A stretch of DNA of 64,000 nt from NCBI GenBank assembly GCA_914767715.1, contig OU612065.1, positions 39,122,001-39,186,000 of the forward strand. The letters run 5' to 3'. A program made the translations under genes and the position numbers. Shown here piece after piece: positions 13,616-25,067 of the stretch; within the stretch, counting starts at the first letter, position 1; every line of letters begins with the position of its first letter. Source of the stretch: Membranipora membranacea (Eukaryota > Bryozoa > Gymnolaemata > Cheilostomatida > Membraniporidae). Below the pieces are notes generated by a model that did no database searches, was not told the origin of the DNA, and saw nothing but the letters and a program-made list of their open reading frames with translations.

Positions 13616-14190
13616 ATGGCAATAACTACCTTATACGTCATACAGATATGAAATTTTATGCCGGCCTAATGTTGTATGTTAAAATATACATAACAATGGT
13701 AGGCCAAGGATCTGTTAAGCTGAAATGTCATTTTCAGTTCCCTAGACGGCTGAAGGTTAAAGCTCTTAAGTATGCACAGTCAGTCCTTTCCGTTGAGAAA
13801 GTCAATCACTCATTTATTCCTAGTTTTAATGATGGTGGGCATAGAGACCGCTTACCTTTTCTTTGTGCTCCTGCTTGAGACATGGCGGAGCAGAATTTTG
13901 ACATCCAGCACATGAGGCTCATGGGAAGAAATGCTTAAAGATATATATATATATATATATATTATGCCATTGCCACATAATTTTGCAGTTCAGGTTTAAA
14001 CCATTTAATCATTTTCCCCTTCATTATCTTCTACAATCTAACCTTACTATTGCTGTTTAGCTGGCAAATAGCTGGCCTACCATTACAGAGACCACTGTTA
14101 CCCATCCATGTCAGGCCAGTTAACGCCCTGGTCATCGGGCAGCCTTATAACATCAGTGAACTGAGAACAGTCATCGTTCTCACAATCGTC

Positions 14191-14908
14191 ATAATAACAC
14201 AGAGTAAGGATAAGCAGAGGGGACACTTCAATGATCGTTATAGTGCCTGCGGTTTTTGATTCACTGGGGGAAAATTGTGCACAGCTGGATGCCAAAAACT
14301 CATTATCTCTATATGTGATAATGGCATTTTTCTTGCAGACATCCCTACCTTTGATGGGCCATAATTCATTCTGTATTTATCCTAAAGACTGATTTCCAAC
14401 TTTGCTGGAATGTCCAAGCTTCAAGCTATACACCATATTATTGTCATTTTTTGCTAGGATTCATAGGCTAAGAGTAATCCAGGTTTTTGAAATGAGTTTT
14501 GTCATATAGATTTACATGTGACAATTGATAGACGGCTGGTCATCAAAATTAGGAAATGTCCGTGCATTGACCTAAGCCCTATGTAAATCTATATGATAAA
14601 ACTCATTTTAAAAACCTGGATTACTCTTAGCCTATGTATCCTAGCAAAAAATGACAATAATATGGTATATAGCTCGAAGATTGGACATTTCAGAAAAGTT
14701 AGAAATCAGTCTTTAGAATAAATACAGAATGAATTATGACCTATCAAAGGTGGCTATGTCTGCATGACAAAACTCCACTGTAACTTATATATATTCTGAA
14801 ATTGGCAGGTGGCCAGATTGATGAATTTCCCCCAGTGGATAAAAACCGCAGGCACTATAACGATCATTGAAGTGTCCCCTCTGCTTATCCTTACTCTGTG
14901 ATAATAAT
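14191..14908. mobile_element. Large fold-back element, about 0.7 kb
   Basis: Arms 14191-14516 and 14581-14908 are inverted copies of each other, diverged by perhaps 10-15%, with a spacer of about 65 bp. Outer ends read ATAATAACACAGAGTAAGG and its complement; inner ends read TAGATTTACAT and its complement. No ORF of note. Possible non-autonomous DNA transposon or MITE. Confidence 0.8.
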
Positions 14909-15589
14909 ATGGTAAACTCCAGCTCTATGGTTGACAGCCGTACATTATGTGCCAACAATACAGACACTATAATTTTTTTCATCACAAGCCGCCTGTTTTA
15001 CTGTCACTAGTTGGTGACGTCATCCATCCTTAAACGGAATTATGTCGGTACATTGGTTAGGTGGCAGCTAGCATACAAGGTGAATATACCAAAAGTACGT
15101 GCATAAATGCATGTATCAGTATCACAAACAACACAACAAAAGGATGGTTTATGCCATGTTCCTGTTTGATTACAAGAAAACAAGGTCAACAAAACAAAAT
15201 TGTTCATGGTAGAATTGTTACGGTAAGGTTAGATATGCATCATTAATAATAAGGGTATTATGGGTATTATGCACATCCTGGACTTAATTTATGTTTTGAA
15301 AGACGTAATCTTCATCGAGAGCACTATCTATCATTATTTGTGTAAGTCTGGGTATGTTAGTGTAGGCAATAAAATAATTAAAGATGGAGTGTAATTAAGA
15401 TCCAGCATTAATTGTAGACACTTGGTAGTCTAACTGCGGGGAGTAATAATATGGACCAAAACTTTTTTTATGAGACTTACATTTACCAATTTGCTATGCT
15501 CAAAATTAAATCCTAAAAACTTATGAGATCACGGTAATTACACGGAGCATAGCATGTCTTGTCAAGACAGGCTACATTGAGCCATATTT

Positions 15590-16522
15590 AATCAAGCATT
15601 TCAAGAGAGGATTGGAAACGAGCTGTAATTTATGATCCATGTGTGTCACCATTAAGTGTTGTCTGCCCATGGCAATAAAAAAGTTTTCTATGTAATAACA
15701 AGTAAGCAGCCAATCAACAGTTGTTATTCACCAGGCTTTTTACATACAAAGAATTTAAGTTGAACCGCTATATATTTTCAGCCAATGAGAGCAATGCATC
15801 AGCCTGGAATCCCACTTCATCTGAGCATCTGAGGGTATCAGAGCATCCAACAGTAGATGTTTAAGTGGGAGTTTAGGTACTTCGGGCAGTTAGCCCAGTA
15901 ACATAATCCTATTTCAGTTGATCTCCATATCTCTAACCATAGATAAGTTTTAACAAACACAGCATACTCGGTCTGGACTTCAGATGAGAGGGTTTATAAA
16001 TATGGTGACATGTGAATGATTTATTGTTTTGTATTTATTTGTTTTATTATTTTTGTTGTTTAACAGAGGTAGGTTGTGGTTAATCTGTGTTTTATGTTGC
16101 ATTATGAGCCACATTATTGACTAATATGTGGTAATTTAATGTCCTTATGACCGATATAGGCATAAAACAGGCCTATAAGCTGAGTCAATGCGCTGTTGCA
16201 ACTTTCATTCAATAATTTCGTCTGATATGTTGTGGAATGGCCATGTTCATAGCCAAGATAGGGGTACTGGTATGTCATATGCATTGTTAGTGCCAAATAC
16301 CTATCCTTGTCACCACAACAGCTTCTCAATACCAAATTTTCATGAGGCATGGGTGTTTTTCAGCAATTGCCTCAGGTAACAGACATTGATCATAGACTGA
16401 GTACCAAGCATTAATTTCTGTGAGAGTTAATGTGTAAAATCATAATAATACTGCCCAAACATATTGTTAGTTAAAAACTTAGTCTACAGCTCATTTCCAA
16501 TCCTCTCTTGAAATCCTTGATT
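15590..16522. mobile_element. Element with 38-bp terminal inverted repeats, about 0.93 kb
   Basis: 15590-15627 and 16485-16522 are inverted repeats matching at about 36 of 38 positions (core TTTCAAGAGAGGATTGGAAA). The interior has no convincing transposase ORF, so it is likely a non-autonomous element. Confidence 0.65.
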
Positions 16523-18336
16523 TAACAGCGTAAAGCATGATGATTAATGATATATTGATTTATAATTCATTAGAAAATCAATATCATGCAGTGCACCTGC
16601 TTTGACAGCATGTGACACTGTAATTTAACTTCTTCTTTTTTTTATGTGTGTTTATTGCTTACTATAAAAACTAGAATGAGTAAAGCGGTATCAAAGGTAT
16701 ATAAAAAGTTAAAAACTATAAACTATAAACTGAACTGAAAATTATTGTATTCCTACACATTTTTACATCTAATTTTCTTTTAAAAAAAGCAAATTAGGTT
16801 TCAAAACTACATCAGCAGAGTCAAATATAGTTGAGGAATGTGAAGCTGTAATGATTTTCAAGAATACTAAATATTTACTGAGAAAAATCGCTAAATGTAA
16901 ATCAGTCATTATTGATTGATAGGGCATTGTTTATGCGAGTCCTACATATGACATCATATTCTTGCTTATAAATGTAAACAAATTGTTATGATGTATTTGG
17001 CGCCAAATCGGAGCACATGTACATAATCGGAATTGGGTGATCTATCAACCTGGATAGGGACGGGAGAAAGTGAATCCGACCCGTACCCCCTCTTTAATCA
17101 TTGAGAAATGTATGTGATGGCTTGAATTGAGGATAACAAACACATGATAGCCTGTCTCTTACTAGTGATTTTTACGGTCCAAAAGAGACACTTGTTATGG
17201 CCTCAGACTCTCTTGATATAAGTCCATAAAGTATTCCATAATATTGTTCTGATAAAAGATTAGCTGCGTTGTGTACAATATAATAATATAGTTCTTTTAT
17301 CTCTGCGGATTTGTACACCGCAAAAATATAGATAGATGGATAATCCAAAATGCCCCGTATAGATGACCAGCAACACTAAAAAGGCCCATATTTCCAACTT
17401 CAGAGACGTACTTTCTGTACAAGGAGCAGAGTTATGGTCTGAGTGTTCAATAACAAATTAGGTTGAGTTACTGGCACCCGTCTATAAGTGTCAGATAAAG
17501 TACATTTAACTTCACCTACGTGTAGGTCAGTCAGGGCACTCAGACTATATGACTAGGAAGTCTGGCTCTATTTTGCTAAGTATGATATGAGTGGTTGTTT
17601 TGGTAAAAAAAATTAATATTCGTACCAAAAATGTGCATGTAATGTAGCCAAAAGTTCAAATATTAGATTCACAGATACGTCATTTCTTACAAATTTCCTC
17701 TTCAAATAAAGTTAGGGATGTTTCAAAATCCTATCCTGTCCAACAGTTGACATGTGACATACAATATACACCTACATACATTGTTCATAAAGATAGCAAA
17801 ATTGCCTCCACTTGTTATGCTATAAGGGTAATGTCTAAAATTAGCATCAGTGTAATACAAACCAATGATTATGCTAGTTGTCAAGTTAAACGGATCTTAG
17901 AGTGATGATAAATTGCATATATATTGCCCCCAGTTCAGCTGATGTTATTCCACAGTCTGATGGCGAAATATCTTTTGTAAAGCATTCCGTGCCCAGCAGC
18001 GCATTCCGTGCCCAGCAGCTAGATCTCAAATTAAATTCTACTGGCAGTGATAAGAAAATACATAGCTAGAGGCTAGGCCATGAGATTTTCATCGACATTA
18101 TTATTGTGGTATGCTAAAACTCGCATATTGTGTTTATCAGTTGAGAATAATACATCGCACACAATCCTACATCCTGTTCCAGTGATCTTTGTGCGCGATG
18201 ATTGAGGTCACGGCTGGTTGAGTTTAGTAGGATTACATTGTTTCGTCACATATCACATTTAGCATTTTTTGTACTGTAGTGTAGCCTATATCCTTGTTGT
18301 GTTCTTCATTAGCTGGCGCAGCTCCGATGCTGAAAC

Positions 18337-21300
18337 ATGGATGTTATAAATGCTCGTATGAATAACCCGCAGAAGATGGACGAGATGGTGAGGCGTGGAC
18401 AGCTACACCCTCTGAAGTGGATATCACGTAGAGAAACCACAGGCAATCTATATGGACCTTCTAAGTTGGATAACCCTTCACAAACATACACCAGGACTAA
18501 ATTCTTCAAAGGATTGTATAACTCTTTCGGACACAGCACCACTTGGAATAACCCCAGTGGTAACCCTTATCAATACGGAGCTGTGTTTAACTTCGATTTT
18601 ACTCCTGATGGGTAAGTTGGTCATAGCTCACAACACCGATGATGGTTTTGTTTTGATCTGTTGCTGATTTCACTTGGCTGTCTCAATGATGTAGTAGTTA
18701 CAATGAAGAAAAGTTGAATCTAATCTCACAACTGTCAAACCTGTATGACGGATTCGTGACTGGGTAGAGAAATCATAAGTATCTGCATCTCAAGGTGGTA
18801 AGATGGCGTCATCGCCAGGATGCTTCCATCCCAGGTTTAGCCACACAAGCGTCTTTTTTGGGAGGAAAATTTGTTGATCATTGATGTCATATGTATTATA
18901 AATTGAAAAATAATTAATCTTAAGTGGTCATCTAGACTCTCAAATGTGGAGAAAGTTGGCAGAAGAATAAGAATATTTCGGGAACAGACCACAAGATCAG
19001 ACAGAATGTGACTTGCACTTCCGTTATTACATGACAACTCAGCTCTGACATGTAGAGAAGAAAATTACTCCTAATCAATGTCATCTTATTTTATCTCACT
19101 ATTTTAGGTCCACACTCGTAGCTGCATCAGAGAGAAGAAGTATATTGATGTTTGATCCTCTAACTCATAAAATGCACCAAGCCAAGACAGATGCTCATGC
19201 CGACTGTGTTAATGTTGTGAAGTAAGTATTATTTTGGACAAAATGCACTCAATGCCTCCCACCATGGTATCTCCTAATATTTTTTCATATTGACGAAAGT
19301 ACCATCAGTTTTAATGACAGGATGATCGATACAGGATGTGGGTATGGGTGACTGACATCCTTAATCACAGTAGCCTGGTAGTAAAATGGGTACACCATTA
19401 ATCTGGGAGACCATTTTAAAAATAAACAAAAAACCAGTGTATCTCTATCGGGATGGTGTGTGCTATGTCATTAGGTAAACAATATTCGCCTATTTAAGTT
19501 CCTGATTCATTCCTGCCTCATTCCGCTGGATTATGCAGTCATTATGATGTGTCCGGTTTAGTTTCTCAGTTGAACCCGAAACAAATTTAGATCTGAAGAA
19601 TAATGTCTAAAGTCATATGGTCATCAAATTCATTTGACAGAAAATGGAATTAAATCTCGTTTCACACAAATGGCACTTACATTATGTAGGCCGTATTTTG
19701 AAGTGTAAGCGATGCCACATTCTTTTGTCACACTTTCACTCCCACTTATCTAAACAAGGAAAGAGTTCCGCTGGGTCTTAGTGATATCATGTTGTATTTA
19801 AACTCAGGTAATCGAGAAATTGAGTGTCCGATAGGAAACAAATATTGGTATTGAGCCTTGCATAAATGTATTTGGATATATGATACTGCTAGTTATCCTC
19901 CCAAACAAATACTTCTATAGCTAGCTGGAGACTGGAGTATTATTCACTGTGGTGTTTTTTATTCTTGTTACAGATTTATAGACAACAGACTATTTGCCAC
20001 CTGTTCTGATGATAGAACAGTAAAACTATGGGACCTGAGAAATATGGATAAAGAAGTACAGACACTTACTGGCCATACGAACTGGGTCAAAAATATAGAA
20101 TGTATAGGAGGCAGACTTCTTACCTCCGGATTCGATGGAAATATTATCATGTGGGATTATCATACGTAAGGGTCTTCTACTCTAATCTAAAGCTTCCTTC
20201 CGCTCCCCAGTCTCCCGAGTCTCCTCCCCAGTCTCCTCCCGAGTCTCCTCCCCAGTCTCCTCCCCAGTCTCCTCCCCAGTCTCCTCCCCAGTCTCCTCCC
20301 CAGTCTCCTCCCCAGTCTCCTCCCCAGTCTCCTCCCGAGTCTCCTCCCCAGTCTCCTCCCCAGTCTCCTCCCCAGTCTCCTCCCACACAGTCTTAGTGCA
20401 GATAATGCTGAGCTCATATATATTCACAAAGTTTGTATTTAAATAGGATACCAAGTAGGGAATATATAAACTGTCACTCTACGATAAGTCTATTTGGCAA
20501 CACATTAAAACACCCATAAATCATACGAGACAAAAAATGATCATAAACTCCTTTTGGGGCAAAAACTGGCGTTTTGATGGTATCCATCCGTGTGAATAAG
20601 TCAGTAAATTGTGACATATGGAAATGAATTCTTGCTGGAGATCTGATGAAACGTTGTTCAGGATATGGTTGTTTTTGTAAACCACATGGTGTTTACCAAA
20701 CAGGTGCTACAACATTACTACTAGTACTAGTATTCTTACATTGAGTGCTGAAATCCTTCACTGGATGTCACTCTCAGGGAAATTATTCAGCTTATTGTGA
20801 ACAATCTGATCTGCATTTACAGATACACAGAGAACGGTGAGGTGCCACATAAAGTGCTCTTCCAGACGAGGAATCTGATGAGGACAGCCTTGTCTGCAGA
20901 CCAGACTAAGCTCGTCATGTCCACGTCCGGCGGATATATCATGGTCGTCCACGATTTTGACATCGACACTATCGCAGATGATCTGAATGGTTTCAAGGTC
21001 AGTAAAGTATAAGTTTACAAACTCAAAGGTAGTAATTATGGGCTTTAGTTAGCATGGGATGTAGTTAGCATTGAATAACACTAACCATGGTGTTAGTCTC
21101 CAGTAAACGTTCCAGCCTATTTTGCATGGTGCGTGAAATTTTTGTCTCCTGAAAACATTAGACTTGCGACATTGTGGTAAACAACGTAATATGAATCAAC
21201 AAGGTCGAAATTCAACACACTGTATTTTGGTGATAAAAAAGAAACTGAGAGCCAACTCTTACCCCTCCCACGCTGGCAGCTGGATGGAGGCTGTAATTGA

Positions 21301-24300
21301 AAAATCAGATGAGCTCAATATACTGAGATATAAATCTCAGAGCTACTGTCAGCTCAGTCTGTTAACAAAAGTTCTGAGTACTTTTCATTCTAAATCCTGT
21401 TCAAGGTTAATTTTTCTTGTTTAGCCTTTAGCGTTGTTGATAATGATTGAGCCGAAGTATTAGTTACGTATTTCGCCATAGCGAAGGCAATCAAGCCCAT
21501 CTAATTATACTGTGCCTAGCCGGAGCACTATCTATCTTGTATTATAACAAACGCATCACCTAACCCACATCCTGGTTCAAAGGGGCCTTTGTCAAAATGA
21601 GCTTAGTAACAAAGCTCTCAACTGATTCCAGGACTAGTCTTAGTTCCCATGATGTAAAGATAGACCCTAAATTAACTTGTTGTCATCATTGTCGAGAGTA
21701 TAATAGCTTTGCTGAGTATAATAGCTTGGCTGACATTATTTGACGTTGATCAGAACTTATTAACAGGATGTTGACCACCTGCGGTCAAGTGGGGCTTAAC
21801 TATTCTTTGTTGTACAAAAAATAACAAATATGATATGGGAGATGGCTAGGGTAGTTATCTGATGACCGAGATGACCTGTAACTAGGTCCTGCTTTATTCT
21901 ATTATCAAATTACCCATGCTGACGGCGGCGACGACAAGATCCGGTTTTGAGTCTGCTGCGGTATTATACATGCAGTACTGTGTGATTGTGATGGCTGTAT
22001 AAAACCAGATTAGGGTATTCAACCGAGCCATTTCAAGCGTTCAAAGATAGATTCATAGAATGATAGATTGTGTGCCCGTCAACGAACCCGGATCTTTACA
22101 GGATAATGAATAGCCAGCAGTGCCAAGGCATTTATCGAGTGGTGTATCATAGATCTAATTTATGTTGTGGATGTTATAAGCCAGGGACCAAAATGTTAAT
22201 TTTCCAATGCATCCTTGATGTGGTCCGGCCCAAATAAGGCATGTTGACATTTTTATCTCGTACATTATTTATCAAATATGATTGACTGTCCTGATATGGG
22301 AAAAGCTTCAGACAAATAAAAATATTGACTTTCTCGTCTTCTGGGATAAAATCTCCTTACTGAAAAAAGTTCACTTTTATTTTGATCATGTGATCATAGC
22401 CTAGAGGTGATTTCTTTTCGGTAGTCCTTGACGTGAGAACCTTACGTCAAGGACTACCGAAAAGAAATCACCTCTAGGCTATAAGGTTCTCACGGTCGAT
22501 TAGGAGGATTAGCTTTTTCGAGAAGTTCGGGAACCCTGTAGTGTGTACAAGTTGTCGCAATAAATTATCAGTGGAGCTGCTCAAACCTTTGGCATGAGTG
22601 GCGAAGAGCATGAACCCTCATTAATTAACAGGATGTAGGCTGGTTTCAAGGTTCAAGAAGTTGTACCAACACCCAAGTATTGCGTGCGCATATCTATCGT
22701 TACACCCTCCCACTAGCAAAGTGCATTATACAGGATTTTGAGAGCGGGAGTGCATGGGGGCTCTTGTTACGGCTGATTGATGAACTTCTTCTCTCTATTT
22801 GTAGCCTAACATTTATAGACTGATGCAGATGAACCCGAGTACCGGTAGTAACAGTATAGCCTACAACCACTTATTCCAAGATAATAGGAAAAGCAACAGA
22901 CTAGAACTTATAGCTGATTTCACAGAAAATGTTGATGTTGAGATCATCGCTTCTCTCAAGGTAAGCATCCTATTACTATCAAAAACTCATTCCGGATGTG
23001 AATACCATACTCAAGGGATGACTGGTCACAGACAAAACTGGAGATCCGATTTCTGAACCGCCTATTACATAATAACCGATTTGACACAACTACCAAATTC
23101 CGAAATTGTTGACTTGCATTGTGTGGATTTTCATTTTTTTGTAATTGCCTGATGCCATATTTTGATACCTCAAAGCTCCCTCATGTAACAGGATTTATAT
23201 CGGTATCACATGATGATAATTTATTATGTGGTTTTCCATGCCCTTAACCCTCAGATTAATATCATCCAATCAGGGCACACCTTGTACGTCCTGTTAGCTT
23301 TGCCAATAGATCCGTGGTGCTGAGATCCTGTTCTATTAGTTTATCTTTTGATCACCAAAAAATATGGCAAGCTATTTGCAGTAGTTTATCAAGGGCTATT
23401 TCAGAGGAATAATGCGGGCACGAGTCCTGTTTAGTCCTGGTTCTCAAAGACGGATGAAGGTCGCTTTGACAACTCATTTCCAACCTTTGGTGAATGAGCT
23501 CGCCAGACAATCGATAAAAAAATAACATATAACATGACAATCAAGTCTCCGTACCCTCTCATCTTATCACACCCCTCTTACACATCCGTCTTTTCTTTTT
23601 TAGATCCATCCCTCAGGAAACTTTTTTGTATCACGGAACACGAGCTCAGACGAACAGTGTGAGGTATGTATGTTAAAAATAGAAACTGACTGACAAAGTA
23701 ATCAATAGCAGAGTAACATTGTTATATCACCTTACTCAAAATACACTCAAAAATTAAAAACCATATCCTGCGGGGAGCATTTATACCAGGGTTGTGATAG
23801 CAGATATCAACATCCTGGTTAGGCCTATCTTGCGTTGATGAGTTGGGAAGAAAGCTACCTGTTTTCAAGTTTTTTGAGGAATGATAATATGCTGATGAAT
23901 TTTGTTTACTTGTTTTACAGCACACATGTGTACACGATTTACGACACACCAAACTACGCAAACCAGTACGGATATACGACGAAGGCCAGTCTTCAGCATC
24001 AACCTCTAATAATATGATTCCCCAACTGACAACAACCAATCACGTCTTATATTCTCATAATGATGCCACCGCTAATGGTGTGCCTATGGACCTTACTATC
24101 GGCAACAACCGACAGACAGAACGACAGGGGCGCAGAGTCGCTAATAGCTCTGACAGAGATAGATCGAGGTCTAGATCGCCTGTAATGGTGCTACCATCAG
24201 TAGAAGAGGCGGCTGACCCGGCCGAGCGAGCGGCTATGATGGCTCAAGTACCTCCGGAGGCTCAGCAGAGGCTCCATAACCTAACAGCCAGCTATGCAAA

Positions 24301-24733
24301 CACATCAGATCAGTACATGATTTTCATACAGGGCGGCCGAGACGGCGTACATCAGACTCTTGTCTTATTCGCTGATGATAAACGAACAGTCAGACGTCCA
24401 CAAGCTCAAAAACACGCTAAAATGCTCTACTATGTGGAGGAACCTAACATGGGGCGCGGCTTCATTAAGGAGCCGTGTTTCAGTAATGACGGTAGAATTA
24501 TCTGCTCACCGTTTGCACACGGTGTGAGATTATTAGGGTTTGACAGTGAATGCCATGAGTTAGAGACTAAGGTACAGGAACCAGGCTCTAATAAACCAGT
24601 AGAATTACAAGAAGTCGCATCAGTATATCCACATCAAAATCTAGTCGTCGCTACAAAGTATTCTCCTACACATCAACTGCTTGTCACAGGGTGTTTAGAC
24701 GGACAGGTAGGCTTCCATCAACCATTGTTGTAA
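18337..24733 (+). CDS. DCAF10: DCAF10 (WDR32), DDB1-CUL4 associated WD40 protein
   Basis: A WD40 substrate receptor of CUL4-DDB1 E3 ubiquitin ligase. Exons: 18337-18611, 19108-19221, 19974-20165, 20823-20997, 22805-22960, 23604-23663, 23921-24733; phases connect and give 594 residues (human about 560). Diagnostic stretches are a repeat with WDLR (the WDxR DDB1-binding motif) followed by 'LTGHTNWVKNIE' and 'TSGFDGN' (about residues 130-193), 'YTE.G' and 'SGGYIM..HDFD' (about 194-252), 'IHPSG' (exon 6), and the C-terminal 'YYVEEPNMGRGFIKE.CFS', 'HGVRLLGFD' and 'KYSPTHQLLVTGCL' block, colinear with human DCAF10. A low-complexity Arg/Ser patch lies near residues 395-410 in the last exon. The start is the first ATG of an exon whose reading frame is strong throughout. 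AATAAA follows at 25062. It converges with KAT7. Confidence 0.93.
20203..20394. repeat. 12-bp minisatellite TCTCCTCCCCAG
   Basis: About 14 units of TCTCCTCCCCAG (some with CCCGAG) run from 20220 to about 20387, with a degenerate start from 20203. It lies in DCAF10 intron 3, about 40 bp after the donor. The complementary strand carries regularly spaced GGGG and GGAGG tracts, so it can plausibly form G-quadruplexes. All frames through it are open only because the unit is 12 bp and stop-free. Confidence 0.95.
22396..22493. repeat. Perfect 39-bp hairpin with nested loop inversion (A-B-A'-B')
   Basis: 22396-22434 and 22444-22482 are perfect 39-bp inverted repeats around a 9-nt spacer. The loop-spanning 12-mer GTGAGAACCTTA (22433-22444) is itself present as its reverse complement at 22482-22493. 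It lies in DCAF10 intron 4. No coding frame. Confidence 0.95.
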
Positions 24734-25061
24734 GCAGCATTTCTATAGTTACAAAGACTAGATCAGTCAGCAATACTTCTCTACACAGATGCCTTGTTAT
24801 TTTCTGCAACGTTGATCATATTTTTATTTATTTTGCGAGTGCACTTTTTGCATTTGCTTGTTGGCATATACTACTTGTTTATAATGATTTTTGGTTATTT
24901 CACATTATCTATTATGTAGCTTGCCTAGTCTTTTTTTGGCAATGTCATGCTCTTTTTATCAACTTAAGGCCGCGATAGCTATACTAAGCTATTACGGGCT
25001 TTCCACTGTAGTTAGATAAGAATGATTTTGTAATTCTAGTAACATTCTCGGCTTCACAAAC

Positions 25062-25067
25062 AATAAA
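25062..25067 (+). promoter_or_regulatory. Candidate DCAF10 polyadenylation signal AATAAA
   Basis: AATAAA about 330 nt downstream of the DCAF10 stop codon; a second candidate (AATAAA within GAAATAAAGT) follows near 25158. Position fits a 3' UTR end, but no transcript evidence is available. Confidence 0.4.

Larger units (their letters stand above)
12207..18336. other. Intergenic region between divergent GCN1 and DCAF10
   Basis: About 6.1 kb with no ORF that resembles a gene and no exon chain that I could phase. It must hold both promoters. What can be seen are inverted-repeat elements (12663-12878, 13353-13615, 14191-14908, 15590-16522), an AT microsatellite near 13942 and a short direct repeat at about 17982-18020. 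Scattered 60-90 aa ORFs here look like chance. Confidence 0.7.

Noticed and set aside
18309-18667. Other-frame ORFs over DCAF10 exon 1
   Set aside because: Shadows; the frame from 18337 matches DCAF10 and splices in phase.
20177-20454. Long repetitive ORFs (PPQS, GDWG, GEET and GRRL repeats)
   Set aside because: They arise only because a stop-free 12-bp unit is repeated; the region is intronic in DCAF10.
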